From assembly GCF_001981305.1 (NCBI RefSeq), contig NZ_MSCW01000002.1, positions 1 through 64,000 on the forward strand: 64,000 bases of DNA, written 5' to 3'. Source of the DNA: Marinobacter lutaoensis. GTDB lineage: Bacteria; Pseudomonadota; Gammaproteobacteria; Pseudomonadales; Oleiphilaceae. The notes under the pieces were generated by a model, which saw only the letters and a program-made list of their open reading frames with translations, was not told the DNA's origin and did no database searches. The position numbers and the translations under genes are program-made. Positions 35,304-45,955 of this stretch are shown here, piece by piece (the stretch's first letter is position 1; each line of letters opens with the position of its first letter).

Positions 35304-36419
35304 ATGAGGTTGCGGCAGTATACCATTCCGCCCCCCGACAAGGAGACACCCCTGAACAGCAACAAGCGCGACCCCGTGGACACCTTCTTCATTCCGGACC
35401 TGTGCCGGGTGCGGGCGGTGTTCCTGCTGGTGATCACCAGCGAACTGCTGGTGCTGGTGCTGGCCATCGTGCAGGCGGACACCGGCTGGGTGGACTGGAA
35501 TTACTTCGGCCTGCTGTCGCTGTTCGTGCAGTGGACCACCCTCACCAGTGCGGCCCTGATCTGCCTGCTGCGGGGCTGGCTGGCCAGGCTGTCGGTGGCC
35601 CGCGCCACGGTGATCGTGGTGGCCATCGTGCTGGCCGATGTCCTGGCGTTCAGCCTGTTCGCCGAGGAGGTCCTGCATCCGGCCCCGGGCACCGCTGTCC
35701 AGAGCATCGCCCGCAAATTGCTGGTGGCGCTGCTGATCGTGCTGATGACCTTGCGCTATTTTTACCTCCAGCACCAGTGGCGCCTGCAGCGGGAAGCCGA
35801 AATCGGCGCCCGTCTGACCGCCCTGCACGCCCGTATCCAGCCCCACTTCCTGTTCAACAGCATGAACACCATCGCCAGCCTGATCGCCACCCGGCCGGAG
35901 CAGGCGGAAGAGGCGGTGCTGGATCTGTCGGAGCTGTTCCGGGCCAACCTGCGCACCACCGACCCACTGGTGCCCTTGGCCCAGGAGCTGGACCTGTGTC
36001 GCCGTTATCTGGCCATCGAGGCCCTGCGCCTGGGAGACCGGCTGCGGGTCGAGTGGGTCATCGCCGACGGCCTTGAGCAGCAGGCCATCCCGCCCCTGAC
36101 CCTGCAGCCGCTGGTGGAAAATGCCATTTACCACGGCATCCAGCCACGTCCCGGCGGCGGTACCATCCGGATCGAGGTGTCCCCGGGGGGTGAGTTCGTG
36201 TATCTGATGGTGCAGAATTCCAAAGTGGAAACCGACACACGACACCGTCGTGGCAACCGGGTGGCCCTGGCCAACATTGAGGCCCGGGTCCGGGCACTGT
36301 TTGGCGAGACCGCGGTCCTCAAGCACAGTCAGCAACAGGACACCTACACGGTCACCATCCGGCTGCCCCGGCGGCCGCTCAGCCGCCCGCCCGGCGCCAA
36401 GACGAGGGACACGGAGTAA
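35304..36419 (+). CDS. algZ: LytS/AlgZ-type sensor histidine kinase
   Basis: A 371-residue membrane kinase: four or so transmembrane helices (about 38-58, 66-88, 100-120, 137-155), then the His_kinase domain with the LytS-type box IQPHFLFNSMNTI (His181) and an ATPase domain (LQPLVENAIYHGI, later NRVALANIEARV). FimS/AlgZ partners AlgR in controlling type IV pili and alginate in Pseudomonas. Start is uncertain: the ATG at 35304 has AAGG only three bases before it, while CTG at 35352 has a full AAGGAG six bases upstream and would give 355 residues. It runs four bases ahead of algR. Confidence 0.9.
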   Translation: MRLRQYTIPPPDKETPLNSNKRDPVDTFFIPDLCRVRAVFLLVITSELLVLVLAIVQADTGWVDWNYFGLLSLFVQWTTLTSAALICLLRGWLARLSVARATVIVVAIVLADVLAFSLFAEEVLHPAPGTAVQSIARKLLVALLIVLMTLRYFYLQHQWRLQREAEIGARLTALHARIQPHFLFNSMNTIASLIATRPEQAEEAVLDLSELFRANLRTTDPLVPLAQELDLCRRYLAIEALRLGDRLRVEWVIADGLEQQAIPPLTLQPLVENAIYHGIQPRPGGGTIRIEVSPGGEFVYLMVQNSKVETDTRHRRGNRVALANIEARVRALFGETAVLKHSQQQDTYTVTIRLPRRPLSRPPGAKTRDTE

Positions 36420-36423
36420 CGCC

Positions 36424-37185
36424 ATGGACGCAACCCCCAGGCAGCCGCTGAACGTACTGATCGCGGACGACGAGCCCCTGGCCCGGGAACGCCTCCGGCG
36501 GCTGGTGGAGGCCCTGCCCGATTACCGGGTCTGCGGCGAGGCGGAGGACGGCGACGGCACCCTGGCGCGGGTGGCGGAGCTGAACCCGGACATCCTGCTG
36601 CTGGACATCCGCATGCCCGGCCTGGATGGCATGGAGACCGCCGCCCGCCTGAGCCGGCTGGCGCATCCGCCAGCCCTGATTTTCTGCACCGCCTACGACC
36701 ACTACGCCATCCAGGCCTTCGAGGTCCAGGCCACCGCCTATCTGGTCAAACCCGTCCGCAAGGAAGCTCTGGCCGAGGCCCTGGCCCGGGCCGGACGCCT
36801 GAACCGGGTCCAGCAGCAGACCGCCGGCGCCAAGCCCACCGGCGGCGGCGACCAGCTGGCGGTACGCACCTACCGGGGCACGGTCCTGATCGATCTCGCC
36901 GACGTCCGCTACTGCGAGGCGGACCACAAGTACGTGACCATTCACCACACCGGTGGCGACACCGTCTCCGATTTCACCCTCAAGGAGCTGGAAGCCCGCT
37001 ACCCCCGGCACCTGCTGCGAATACACCGCAACACCTTGGTCGGCGTGCGCCACGTGGCAGCCCTGGAGCGCACCCGGGACGGCCAGCACCGGCTGCGGCT
37101 GCGGGACTCAAGCCAGTGTCTGGCGGTCAGTCGGCGCCACGCCGGCGCGGTGCGGCAGTGGCTGCAGAATCACCAGCCCGGCTGA
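36424..37185 (+). CDS. algR: LytTR response regulator AlgR
   Basis: A 253-residue regulator: receiver domain (VLIADDEPLARERL, phospho-Asp61 in LLLDIRMPG, Lys in YLVKPVRKEAL) then a LytTR DNA-binding domain (about 145-250, YVTIHHTGGDTV, LLRIHRNTLVGVRHV). In Pseudomonas AlgR controls type IV pili, alginate and cyanide genes. Start ATG follows CGGAG. Gene order algZ-algR-hemC is that of Pseudomonas. Confidence 0.94.
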   Translation: MDATPRQPLNVLIADDEPLARERLRRLVEALPDYRVCGEAEDGDGTLARVAELNPDILLLDIRMPGLDGMETAARLSRLAHPPALIFCTAYDHYAIQAFEVQATAYLVKPVRKEALAEALARAGRLNRVQQQTAGAKPTGGGDQLAVRTYRGTVLIDLADVRYCEADHKYVTIHHTGGDTVSDFTLKELEARYPRHLLRIHRNTLVGVRHVAALERTRDGQHRLRLRDSSQCLAVSRRHAGAVRQWLQNHQPG

Positions 37186-37261
37186 CCGCCATCGCCCACG
37201 GGACATTTCGCCGGTCTCGCGTTAACCTTGGCGGACATTTTTGCAACCGACAGTGAGTGCC

Positions 37262-38203
37262 ATGTCCAAACGAATCCTTCGCATCGCAACCCGCAGCAGC
37301 GCCCTGGCGCTGTGGCAGGCGGAACACATCAAGTCCGAACTGGAGCGTCTGCACGACCACCTCGAGGTGGAACTGGTGAAGATCAAGACCCAGGGCGACA
37401 AGATCCTGGATGTGCCGCTGGCCAAGATCGGGGGCAAGGGCCTGTTCGTGAAGGAGCTGGAAGAAGCCATGCTCGACGGCCGTGCCGATCTGGCGGTGCA
37501 CTCCATGAAGGACGTGCCCATGGTCTTCCCCGACGGCCTGGACCTGGTCGCCATCTGCGAGCGCGAGGATCCGAGCGACGCCTTCGTCAGCAACCACTAC
37601 CCGAGCCTGAATGAGCTGCCCCAGGGGGCCGTGGTCGGCACCGCCAGCCTGCGCCGCGAGGCCCAGCTGCGCGCCTACCGGCCGGACCTGCAGATCCGGG
37701 TGCTGCGGGGCAACGTCAACACCCGCCTGGCCAAGCTGGATGCCGGCGAATTCGACGCCATCGTTCTGGCCAGCTCCGGCCTGAAGCGCCTGGGCTTCCA
37801 CGACCGTATCCGCCATGCCCTGCCCGACACCGTGTCCCTGCCGGCGGTGGGCCAGGGCGCCCTGGGCATCGAATGCCGCGTCGACGACCCGGAGCTGTTG
37901 GCGCTGATCGAGCCGCTCAACCACCCAGACACCGCCGACAGGGTACGGGCGGAACGGGCCCTGAACCGGCGCCTGGAAGGCGGCTGCCAAGTTCCCATTG
38001 CCGCCTACGCACTGCTGGAGGACGACGACAGCCTGTGGCTTCGTGGCCTGGTGGGCTCCGTCGACGGCAAGCGGATGTTCCGGGTCGAAGGCCGGGCGCC
38101 CCGCCACGAAGGCGAGCGCCTGGGCCAGGAGCTGGCGGAGGACCTGCTGACCATGGGCGCCGACCAGGTACTGGCGGAGATCTATGGCCACACCCCGCGC
38201 TGA
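37262..38203 (+). CDS. hemC: Hydroxymethylbilane synthase (porphobilinogen deaminase)
   Basis: A 313-residue haem enzyme condensing four porphobilinogens. The N-terminal [20 protein letters not shown], the substrate-binding Asp in HSMKDVP and the dipyrromethane-attachment Cys in [11 protein letters not shown] are all visible. The ATG at 37262 is preferred; the seven residues that an upstream start would add are not family-like. It overlaps hemD by 20 bases. Confidence 0.97.
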   Translation: MSKRILRIATRSSALALWQAEHIKSELERLHDHLEVELVKIKTQGDKILDVPLAKIGGKGLFVKELEEAMLDGRADLAVHSMKDVPMVFPDGLDLVAICEREDPSDAFVSNHYPSLNELPQGAVVGTASLRREAQLRAYRPDLQIRVLRGNVNTRLAKLDAGEFDAIVLASSGLKRLGFHDRIRHALPDTVSLPAVGQGALGIECRVDDPELLALIEPLNHPDTADRVRAERALNRRLEGGCQVPIAAYALLEDDDSLWLRGLVGSVDGKRMFRVEGRAPRHEGERLGQELAEDLLTMGADQVLAEIYGHTPR

Positions 38204-38996
38204 CCGCCCGGCACTGGCCGGCCGGCGCATCCTGATCTGCCGGCCGGAGCCCGAAGCCTCCCGGCTGGCCCGGGCCTTCGAAGTTCAGGGCGCCGACGTC
38301 CGCTGCCTGCCCCTGCTGGTTCGGGAGCCCCTGCCGGAAACGCCGGAGCAACGCACCCTGCTGCTCGACCTGGACCGGTTCAGCCATGTCATCGTGGTCA
38401 GCCCCTACGCCGCGCAGCGGCTGCTGGAGGCACTGGACACCTGGTGGCCACAGCTGCCCGTGGGCATCCGCTGGTACGCCGTTGGCGCCGGCACGGCCCG
38501 GGTTCTGACCCGCCAGGGGCTGAGCGTGCGCCGGCCGGCGGCCGGCTGGACCAGCGAACAGCTGTTGGCCCTGCCGTCCCTGCAACGCATCGACGGCGAC
38601 CGGGTGCTGCTGGCCCGGGGACAGGAGGGCCGGGAACTGATCCGGGAAACCCTGAGCGCCCGCGGCGCCCAGGTCACCACCTTGCCGTTGTACCGTCGCC
38701 GGTGCCCGGACTATCCGGCCGACGTCCTGGCGCAACGGCTGGGCCACTTCGACCCCGACGCGGTGGTGACCCTGTCCGGAGAAACCTTGAACAATCTCAT
38801 CGCACTGTGTGCGAAGAGCGGCCATAATCTATACGATAAGTTACTGGTCGTGCCTGCCGAGCGGGTGGCCCGCGCCGCCCGGGACGCGGGGTTCCGCCAT
38901 ACGTGCGTGCCCGCGGGACTGGCCGACCCGGACATCGTCAGCGCCGTCGCCGATTGCCTGCAACGCGGGCCCGATGGCGCGGGAACCGACAAGTAA
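38184..38996 (+). CDS. hemD: Uroporphyrinogen-III synthase
   Basis: A 270-residue two-lobed synthase that cyclises hydroxymethylbilane with ring-D inversion. The family is poorly conserved; support comes from [35 protein letters not shown] and position in the hemC-hemD-hemX-hemY operon. It starts inside hemC (20-base overlap) with GGAG upstream. Confidence 0.92.
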   Translation: MATPRADRPALAGRRILICRPEPEASRLARAFEVQGADVRCLPLLVREPLPETPEQRTLLLDLDRFSHVIVVSPYAAQRLLEALDTWWPQLPVGIRWYAVGAGTARVLTRQGLSVRRPAAGWTSEQLLALPSLQRIDGDRVLLARGQEGRELIRETLSARGAQVTTLPLYRRRCPDYPADVLAQRLGHFDPDAVVTLSGETLNNLIALCAKSGHNLYDKLLVVPAERVARAARDAGFRHTCVPAGLADPDIVSAVADCLQRGPDGAGTDK

Positions 38997-39004
38997 GGAC
39001 GCCC

Positions 39005-40120
39005 GTGACTGAAGCAACCCGACAACTGCCCGCCCCGACCCCGCAACCCACCCCTCGGCGCCCGAGCCTCTGGCCCCTGTGGCTGTGCGCCCTGCTCGCG
39101 CTGGTGGCCGTCGCCGTACTTGCCCTCTGGAACTGGCAGCAGTGGCGGGAGCGGCAGGCCAGCGAAACCCAGCTCCAGTCCCTGCAGCAGGACATCCGCC
39201 GGCTGGAGGCACAGTACGGCGACCGCGACAGCCTCCAGGGCCAGCGCCTGCAGGCGCTGGAGGACAAGCTCGCGGCCCAGCGCGAGCTGATCGCCCAGCA
39301 GCAGCGCCAGATCGACCACAACGCCCGGGCACTGCTGGAAGCCGGCCATCGCACCCGCACCGACTGGCTGCTCGCCGAGGCCGAGTATCTGCTGCGCATT
39401 GCCAACCAGCGCCTGCAGGTCGAGAAGGACATCGGCGGCGCGCTGGCGGCACTGACCGCCGCCGACGAGGTCCTGGCCGAGTCCGATGACATCGGCGTGT
39501 ATCCGGTCCGTCAGCAGCTGGCCCGGGAACAGCTGGCCCTCAAAAGCATCGAGCCTGTGGACCGCACCGGCCTGTACCTGACCCTGGAAGCCGCCATTGA
39601 CAGCATCAACCGGCTCACCGATCAGGCCCTGATTCACGAAGCGGCGCCGGGCTTCCTGGCCTCAACGGACGATGAAGTCAGCACCGACACCACGGCCGAT
39701 GGCCCCCTTGGCCGCGCCTGGCAGCGCTTCAAGAACACCCTGGCCCAAGTGGTGGTGGTGCGCCGCTTGGACGAACCGGTCAAGCCGCTGCTGTCCCCGG
39801 ACCAGAGCGCCTACGCCCGGCTCAACCTGCAGTTGATGCTGGAGGAAGCGGAAATGGCCGTGCTCCGGGGCAACCAGGCCCTGTATGAGCGGGCCCTGGC
39901 CAAGACCCGGGCGGCGCTGGCCGACTGGTACCATCCGGACCATCCGCCGGTGGCCGCCCTGAACGACACCCTGGCCGACCTTGCCGGGCGCGACATCGCC
40001 CCGGAACTGCCCGACATCAGCCAGTCCCTGCGACTGCTCAAGCAGCGCCTGGCCGGCCGCCTCGCGTCGCCCGACGGCGCACCGGAAGCCCGTGCGGCTA
40101 CCGGAGGCGACGCCTCATGA
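39005..40120 (+). CDS. hemX: HemX-like membrane protein
   Basis: A 371-residue protein with one N-terminal transmembrane helix (about 22-41), then a coiled coil (QLQSLQQDIRRLEAQYGDRD and on to about 110) and a helical C-terminal domain. It is called uroporphyrinogen-III C-methyltransferase in many annotations, but no methyltransferase motif is present; HemX is better regarded as a membrane scaffold of unknown role. GTG start at 39005 with TAAGGA upstream. Couples to hemY by ATGA. Confidence 0.9.
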   Translation: MTEATRQLPAPTPQPTPRRPSLWPLWLCALLALVAVAVLALWNWQQWRERQASETQLQSLQQDIRRLEAQYGDRDSLQGQRLQALEDKLAAQRELIAQQQRQIDHNARALLEAGHRTRTDWLLAEAEYLLRIANQRLQVEKDIGGALAALTAADEVLAESDDIGVYPVRQQLAREQLALKSIEPVDRTGLYLTLEAAIDSINRLTDQALIHEAAPGFLASTDDEVSTDTTADGPLGRAWQRFKNTLAQVVVVRRLDEPVKPLLSPDQSAYARLNLQLMLEEAEMAVLRGNQALYERALAKTRAALADWYHPDHPPVAALNDTLADLAGRDIAPELPDISQSLRLLKQRLAGRLASPDGAPEARAATGGDAS

Positions 40121-41358
40121 TCCGACTGTTACTGACCGTCCTGGTGGCGCTGCTGCTCGGCACCGCCCTGGCCCTGGGCCTGCAATACGATCTGGGTTAC
40201 ATCCGGGTCAGTTACGGCCACTACCTGGTGGAAACCAATGCCTGGATCGGGCTGGCGCTGTTCCTGACCCTGGTGGTCGCCAGCGTCTTTGTCCTGGATC
40301 TTCTGCGCCGGTTTCGACGCCGTTCCGGCGACCTGATCGGGTGGCTGGCTCGCGGCAGCGAGCGGCGCGCACGGCACCGCACCACCAAGGGCCTGCTGGC
40401 ACTGGCCGAAGGCAACTGGCCCCGGGCGCGTAAGCTGCTGACCTCCGCGGCGGAGCGGGCCGATACCCCGCTGATCAACTATCTGGCAGCGGCCCAGGCG
40501 GCGTTTGAGGCGGGCGACCACGACGCGGTGGACGAACTGCTGCGCAAGGCCTACGAGAGCACCCCCGGCTCCGACCTGGCGGTGGGAATCACCCAGGCCC
40601 AGCTGCAACTGGCCGGCAACCGGCTGGAGGAGGCGCTGGCCACCTTGCTGCGCCTGCGCAAGCAGTCACCGCACCACCCCTTCGTACTCAAGCTGCTGAA
40701 GAACACCTACCTGAAACTGGAAGACTGGAAGGCCCTGGCCAAGCTGCTGCCGGACCTGGAGAAGCGCAACGTCATGTCAGACGGGGAGTTTCATGCGCTG
40801 CAACGGGAAGTGTGGCACAACCTGCTGGAGCAGGCGGCCCAGGACTGTGAACGTCGACGCCGGGAAGACCCCCAGGCCTCTCTGGAGCCGCTGACCCGCC
40901 TGTGGGACGAATTGCCGGGATTCCTGCGGCGGGACGAGCACACCATCCGCGACTACGCCCGACTGCTGGCCAAACTGGGCGACGAACCCCAGGCCGAGAC
41001 CCTGCTGCGCAAGGTGCTGCGTAACCACTGGAGCGACGAGCTGATCAACCTGTACGGCCGCATTCGCGGCCAGAAGCCCGACGAACAGCTGCTGCTGGCG
41101 GAGCAGTGGCTGAAGGACCGGCCCAACAACGCCGAGCTGCTGCTGGCCCTGGGGCGGCTGAGTTTGCGTAACGAACTGTGGGGCAAGGCCAAGGAGTATT
41201 TCGAAACCAGCCTGCGGCTGCGGCGCAGCCGGGAAACGTTGGCCGAACTGAGCCGGCTCAATGCCCACATGGGCGAGGAGGAGGCCAGCATCCAGCTGAT
41301 GATGCAGGGCTTGGCCCAGGACAACGGACTACCGGAACTGCCCATGCCCCGGGCCTGA
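40117..41358 (+). CDS. hemY: HemY-like TPR membrane protein
   Basis: A 413-residue protein: two N-terminal transmembrane helices (about 3-22 and 43-63), then TPR-like helical repeats (AAQAAFEAGDHDAVDELLRK, QLQLAGNRLEEALATLLRLR, and a C-terminal pair). This is the proteobacterial HemY of the hemCDXY operon, unrelated to protoporphyrinogen oxidase of the same name. ATG overlaps the hemX stop. Role in haem synthesis is indirect and unresolved. Confidence 0.92.
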   Translation: MIRLLLTVLVALLLGTALALGLQYDLGYIRVSYGHYLVETNAWIGLALFLTLVVASVFVLDLLRRFRRRSGDLIGWLARGSERRARHRTTKGLLALAEGNWPRARKLLTSAAERADTPLINYLAAAQAAFEAGDHDAVDELLRKAYESTPGSDLAVGITQAQLQLAGNRLEEALATLLRLRKQSPHHPFVLKLLKNTYLKLEDWKALAKLLPDLEKRNVMSDGEFHALQREVWHNLLEQAAQDCERRRREDPQASLEPLTRLWDELPGFLRRDEHTIRDYARLLAKLGDEPQAETLLRKVLRNHWSDELINLYGRIRGQKPDEQLLLAEQWLKDRPNNAELLLALGRLSLRNELWGKAKEYFETSLRLRRSRETLAELSRLNAHMGEEEASIQLMMQGLAQDNGLPELPMPRA

Positions 41359-41366
41359 ACAACGCC

Positions 41367-42101
41367 TCAGCGCCGGGGGGCGTACTCCAGCACGTCCGAG
41401 AAGAAGGCATCGGCGGGCAGACCTGCCTCGGTCAGGGCATCCATCAGGGTATACACCATGGCCGGCGAACCGCTGGCGTGCACTTCCAGCCGGCGCCAGT
41501 CCGCTCCCGACGCCAACACCGCCCGCACCAGCTGCTCATGGTGCCCGCCCCAGTCGTTGTCCTCATCGTCACGGACCACCGGCACGAAGGTAAACGGCGA
41601 CCACTCCGCCTGCCACTGCTCGGCCAGCGACCGCAGGTACATGTCCTCCGGCCGGCGCACGCCCCAGTAGAGCGTAACCTCCGGCTCGAAACGGATCTCC
41701 CGCAGATACTCCACCAGGCTTTTCATCTGGGCGAAGCCGGTGCCCGCCGCCACCAACACCAGTGGACGCCCCGGCGCCCCGCTCAGGCAGGCCCTGCCGT
41801 GGGGCAGCTGGACGCTGACCTCCTCACTGGAGGTCAGCGCCTCGATAACCCGCTGCGCAGACACCCAGTCCGGCGACGCCTGGATATGCAGCTCGATGAG
41901 CTCGGCCGAGGGGCTGCTGGCAATGGAAAAGTAACAAGGCTCCGCGTCCGGCAGGTGCACCGACAGGTACTGCCCGGCGAGAAAGGCCACCTCGTGGCGG
42001 CGGGGCAACCGTAGCTGTACGCGGTATACATCGTGGCTGATGGGACTCACGTCCACCACCCGGGCCTGAAACGAACGGGGCTGGTAAGGTCCTGATGCCA
42101 T
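41367..42101 (-). CDS. NAD(P)H-flavin reductase, Fre-like
   Basis: A 244-residue ferredoxin-reductase-type flavoprotein. The FAD/FMN domain has FLAGQYLSVHLPD and CYFSIASSP (RxYS-like, with F); the NAD domain has LVLVAAGTGFAQMKSLVEYL and LYWGVRRPEDMYL, and it ends in FFSDVLEYAPRR. No iron-sulfur domain is fused, so it is a Fre-type reductase. Its place 95 bases after ubiD suggests it may supply reduced flavin for UbiX/UbiD chemistry. ATG at 42101 has GGAG 12 bases upstream; an in-frame TTG at 42152 is an alternative. Confidence 0.85.
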   Translation of the reverse strand: MASGPYQPRSFQARVVDVSPISHDVYRVQLRLPRRHEVAFLAGQYLSVHLPDAEPCYFSIASSPSAELIELHIQASPDWVSAQRVIEALTSSEEVSVQLPHGRACLSGAPGRPLVLVAAGTGFAQMKSLVEYLREIRFEPEVTLYWGVRRPEDMYLRSLAEQWQAEWSPFTFVPVVRDDEDNDWGGHHEQLVRAVLASGADWRRLEVHASGSPAMVYTLMDALTEAGLPADAFFSDVLEYAPRR

Positions 42102-42196
42102 AACGGCGGGTATCTCCAGTTCAGGGTCGGCGAGGGTACCGCACACCGGCAAACACCCGCCGACCGGTCGAAAATTGAGGCACGGCAGCCGGCCCT

Positions 42197-43684
42197 TCAG
42201 TCGGGGCGGGCCGTGGGGGTTTCAATCCCCAGACTGTCCCAGATTTCGTCCACCCGTTGCTTCACCGCGTCGGTCATGCGGATCGGCGTCCCCCACTCCC
42301 GGTCGGTCTCGCCCGGCCACTTGTGCGTGGCATCCAGGCCCATCTTGGACCCCAGGCCGGACACGGGGGATGCGAAATCCAGATAGTCGATGGGGGTGTT
42401 CTCCACCAGAGTGGTGTCCCGGGCCGGGTCCATCCGGGTGGTGATCGCCCAGATCACGTCTTCCCAGTTACGGGCATCCACGTCGTCGTCGGTCACGATC
42501 ACGAACTTGGTGTACATGAACTGCCGAAGGAACGACCACACGCCCATCATCACCCGTTTCGCGTGGCCGGGATACTGTTTCTTGATGGTGACCACCGCCA
42601 GTCGGTACGAACAGCCCTCCGGCGGCAGGTAGAAATCCACGATTTCCGGGAACTGCTTCTGCAGGATAGGAATGAACACTTCGTTCAGCGCCACCCCGAG
42701 CACGGCTGGCTCGTCCGGCGGCCGGCCAGTGTAGGTGCTGTGGTAGATCGGATTGCGGCGGTGGCTGATGCGTTCGACGGTAAACACCGGGAACTCATCC
42801 ACCTCGTTGTAATAGCCGGTGTGGTCCCCGAACGGTCCCTCCGGCGCGGTGTCGTTCGGGTAGATAAACCCCTCCAGCACGATTTCCGCGCTGGCCGGCA
42901 CCTGCAAATCGCTCAGCGCCGCTTTGACCACTTCGGTCCGGGCCCCGCGCAACAGTCCGGCAAAGGCGTATTCGGACAGGGTATCGGGAACCGGTGTCAC
43001 GGCGCCGAGAATGGTGGCCGGATCGGCCCCGAGAGCCACCGCCACCGGATACGGCCGGTCGGGGTTGGCCTTGCGGAATTCCTGATAATCGAGGGCACCC
43101 CCCCGGTGGCTGAGCCAGCGCATGATCAACCGGTTACGGCCAATCACCTGCTGCCGGTAGATGCCCAGGTTCTGCCGTTCCTTGTGCGGCCCGCGGGTGA
43201 TCACCAACGGCCAGGTGACCAGTGGTCCGGCATCCCCGGGCCAGCAATGCTGCACCGGGATTTGGTACAGGTCCACCTGGTCCTTCTCGATCACCACCTC
43301 CTGGCAGGGGGCCGAACGCAGCACCTTCGGACTCATGCGCAGCACCTGGCGGAACACCGGTAGCTTTTCCAGGGCGTCCTTGAACCCCTTGGGGGGATCC
43401 GGCTCCTTCAGGAAGGCCAGTAACTTGCCGATTTCCCGAAGTGCGGTCACGCTGTCCTGGCCCATACCCAGAGCAACCCGCCGGGGGGTGCCGAACAGGT
43501 TGGCCAGCACCGGCATGTCGTACCCCTTCGGGTTTTCAAACAGCAGCGCTGGCCCTCCGGCCCGCAGGGTACGATCACAAATTTCGGTGATTTCCAGGTG
43601 GGGGTCCACTTCCGCGCGGACCCGCTTCAGCTCTCCAAGCGCTTCGAGCTGGTCAATGAAATCGCGCAGGTCGTTGTACTTCAT
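42197..43684 (-). CDS. ubiD: 4-hydroxy-3-polyprenylbenzoate decarboxylase
   Basis: A 495-residue prenylated-FMN decarboxylase of ubiquinone synthesis. [20 protein letters not shown] opens the protein; [40 protein letters not shown] (with the catalytic Glu region) and [20 protein letters not shown] are typical. ATG at 43684 follows GGAG. Downstream of rho, as in Pseudomonas. UbiX is not in the window. Confidence 0.95.
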   Translation of the reverse strand: MKYNDLRDFIDQLEALGELKRVRAEVDPHLEITEICDRTLRAGGPALLFENPKGYDMPVLANLFGTPRRVALGMGQDSVTALREIGKLLAFLKEPDPPKGFKDALEKLPVFRQVLRMSPKVLRSAPCQEVVIEKDQVDLYQIPVQHCWPGDAGPLVTWPLVITRGPHKERQNLGIYRQQVIGRNRLIMRWLSHRGGALDYQEFRKANPDRPYPVAVALGADPATILGAVTPVPDTLSEYAFAGLLRGARTEVVKAALSDLQVPASAEIVLEGFIYPNDTAPEGPFGDHTGYYNEVDEFPVFTVERISHRRNPIYHSTYTGRPPDEPAVLGVALNEVFIPILQKQFPEIVDFYLPPEGCSYRLAVVTIKKQYPGHAKRVMMGVWSFLRQFMYTKFVIVTDDDVDARNWEDVIWAITTRMDPARDTTLVENTPIDYLDFASPVSGLGSKMGLDATHKWPGETDREWGTPIRMTDAVKQRVDEIWDSLGIETPTARPD

Positions 43685-43745
43685 GGCGTGCTCCGTCGGC
43701 TCCCGCACCCTTCGGGTGCGAGGAGCCCTGCTGCCCGGGCCGGGC

Positions 43746-45008
43746 TCAACGGCGCTTCATGGATTGGAAGAATTCGTCGTTGGTCTTGGTGTCCCTGAGC
43801 TTGTCGAGCAGGAACTCCAGAGCCGCGGTGTCGTCGTCCATGGAGTGCAGCAGCTTGCGCAGAATCCAGACCCGCTGGATTTCCGACTCGGACATCAGCA
43901 GATCCTCGCGGCGGGTACCGGAGCGGCGGATGTTGATGGCCGGGTATACCCGCTTTTCCGCGATCCGGCGGTCCAGGTGCACCTCCATGTTACCGGTGCC
44001 CTTGAACTCCTCGTAAATCACCTCGTCCATCTTGGACCCGGTGTCCACCAGCGCGGTGGCCAGAATGGTCAGGCTGCCGCCCTCTTCCACGTTACGGGCC
44101 GCGCCGAAGAACCGCTTCGGCTTCTCCAGGGCATGGGCGTCCACCCCCCCGGTCAGCACCTTGCCCGAAGACGGGATCACGGTGTTGTAGGCCCGGGCCA
44201 GACGGGTGATGGAGTCGAGCAGGATCACCACGTCCTTCTTGTGCTCGACCAGGCGCTTGGCCTTTTCGATCACCATTTCCGCCACCTGCACATGGCGGGC
44301 GGGGGGTTCGTCGAAGGTGGAGGCCACCACTTCACCGCGCACGGTGCGCTGCATCTCGGTCACTTCCTCGGGCCGCTCGTCGATCAGCAGCACCATCAGG
44401 TGACATTCCGGGTTGTTGCGGGTGATGGACTGGGCGATGCCCTGCATCAGCAGAGTCTTACCGGCCTTGGGCGGCGACACGATCAGGCCGCGCTGGCCCT
44501 TGCCGATGGGCGCCACCAGATCCAGAACCCGGGCCGACAGGTCCTCGGTACTGCCGTTGCCGGCCTCCAGGGTCAGTCGCTCCTGCGGGAACAGCGGCGT
44601 CAGGTTCTCGAACAGGATCTTGTTGCGGGCGTTTTCCGGCTTGTCGAAGTTGATCTCGTTGACTTTCAGCAACGCGAAGTACCGTTCGCCGTCCTTCGGC
44701 GGCCGGATCTTGCCGGAAATGGTGTCACCGGTGCGCAGGTTGAACCGGCGGATCTGGCTGGGCGAGACGTAGATATCGTCCGGTCCCGCCAGGTAGGAGG
44801 CGTCGGCAGAACGAAGGAAGCCGAAACCGTCCTGCAGAATTTCCAATACGCCGTCGCCGTAGATGTCCTCGCCGCTCTTGGCGTGTTTTTTCAGGATGGT
44901 GAAGATGACATCCTGTTTGCGTGAACGAGCCAGGTTATCGAGGCCCATCTCTTGCGCGATGTCGAGCAATTCGGGCACGGACTTCTGCTTGAGTTCAGTA
45001 AGGTTCAT
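43746..45008 (-). CDS. rho: Transcription termination factor Rho
   Basis: A 420-residue hexameric RNA helicase. N-terminal [20 protein letters not shown], cold-shock RNA-binding region ([20 protein letters not shown]), Walker [13 protein letters not shown], Walker [19 protein letters not shown]-loops and C-terminal FFQSMKRR are intact. ATG at 45008; the frame is open upstream without family similarity. Unlike Pseudomonas, trxA is not directly upstream; a molybdenum-cofactor cluster lies between. Confidence 0.97.
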   Translation of the reverse strand: MNLTELKQKSVPELLDIAQEMGLDNLARSRKQDVIFTILKKHAKSGEDIYGDGVLEILQDGFGFLRSADASYLAGPDDIYVSPSQIRRFNLRTGDTISGKIRPPKDGERYFALLKVNEINFDKPENARNKILFENLTPLFPQERLTLEAGNGSTEDLSARVLDLVAPIGKGQRGLIVSPPKAGKTLLMQGIAQSITRNNPECHLMVLLIDERPEEVTEMQRTVRGEVVASTFDEPPARHVQVAEMVIEKAKRLVEHKKDVVILLDSITRLARAYNTVIPSSGKVLTGGVDAHALEKPKRFFGAARNVEEGGSLTILATALVDTGSKMDEVIYEEFKGTGNMEVHLDRRIAEKRVYPAINIRRSGTRREDLLMSESEIQRVWILRKLLHSMDDDTAALEFLLDKLRDTKTNDEFFQSMKRR

Positions 45009-45363
45009 AGTGTGTTGGATTTTCAGGAATGGAATAAACGACTGTTGGAATGAAATGACAGGGGTGCCCCTGAACGAATTGATCAAGTAATAATGCTTGA
45101 AAACAGGTGCTGGCCAGATGGAGCAACCGGTGCAGATGAAATCCGGGTTCGTATGCCGAAAGCCAGTAGAGTGGGAACAACCGTTCGCCGGGCAAACAGG
45201 ATAATCGGCCACCTGGACGGCGAATGTCAAGTAGGCTGTCCAAAATTACGGCAAATTCCGCCCGGAGAGCGTCCCGCACCCCCGGCACGCCCTTCCCTTC
45301 CGGCCGGCCGACACGGATACTGACACGGAGTCCCTGCCATTTCATCACGGAGCCAGACCGACC
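45009..45363. promoter_or_regulatory. Intergenic region between rho and moaB
   Basis: These 355 bases hold the divergent promoters and leaders. The rho-proximal 110 bases are notably AT-rich, as expected of a rho leader subject to autogenous control, and GATAAT at 45200-45205 is a possible plus-strand -10 for moaB. I see no molybdenum-cofactor riboswitch fold, no RNA gene and no convincing small reading frame. Confidence 0.35.
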
Positions 45364-45939
45364 ATGAGCACTGAGCACACCCCCGGACTTCTGCCCCTGA
45401 ACCTGGCCATCCTGACCGTCTCCGACACCCGGGGCCCGGACCAGGACAGCTCCGGACAGCTGCTGGAAGACCGGGCCTCGGAAGCCGGCCATCGGGTGCT
45501 CGCGCGCCGCATCCTGCCCGATGATCCCTACCTGGTACGAGCCCAGGTGGCCTACTGGATCGCCCACCCGGACATCCACGCGGTGCTGATCACCGGTGGC
45601 ACCGGCTTCCACGAACGGGACAGCACGCCGGAAGCGGTGGCGCCGCTGCTGGACAAAACCATCGACGGCTTCGGTGAGGAATTCCGGCGCCTGTCCGCCG
45701 CCGAGATCGGCAGCTCCACCATTCAGTCCCGGGCATTTGCCGGCCTCGCCAACCACACCCTGGTGTTCTGCCTGCCCGGCTCCACCGGCGCCTGCCGCAC
45801 CGGCTGGGATCGGCTGCTCGCCCCCCAGCTCGACAGCCGCCACACCCCCTGCAACTTCGCGGCCCTGGCCCTGGCCAAACCGGCCAATCCGGCATTCGGC
45901 CGTTTGCACGAGGTGATCGGCAGACGTGCCCGCCAATGA
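45364..45939 (+). CDS. moaB: Molybdenum cofactor biosynthesis protein B
   Basis: A 191-residue MogA/MoaB-fold protein that adenylates molybdopterin. [38 protein letters not shown] and the C-terminal [20 protein letters not shown] are signatures. First gene of a compact moaB-moeA-moaD-moaE run on the plus strand. GGAG is 13 bases before the ATG. Confidence 0.93.
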   Translation: MSTEHTPGLLPLNLAILTVSDTRGPDQDSSGQLLEDRASEAGHRVLARRILPDDPYLVRAQVAYWIAHPDIHAVLITGGTGFHERDSTPEAVAPLLDKTIDGFGEEFRRLSAAEIGSSTIQSRAFAGLANHTLVFCLPGSTGACRTGWDRLLAPQLDSRHTPCNFAALALAKPANPAFGRLHEVIGRRARQ

Positions 45940-45955
45940 CCGGAGGAGACCGACC

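Noticed and set aside
33902..36076. 724-codon plus-strand frame opposite argH and across algZ
   Set aside because: Shadow of argH continuing out of frame through algZ; both real genes have intact family motifs.
45009..45363. Molybdenum-cofactor riboswitch upstream of moaB
   Set aside because: I could not find the paired helices expected of that motif, and the riboswitch normally precedes moaA-type operons.
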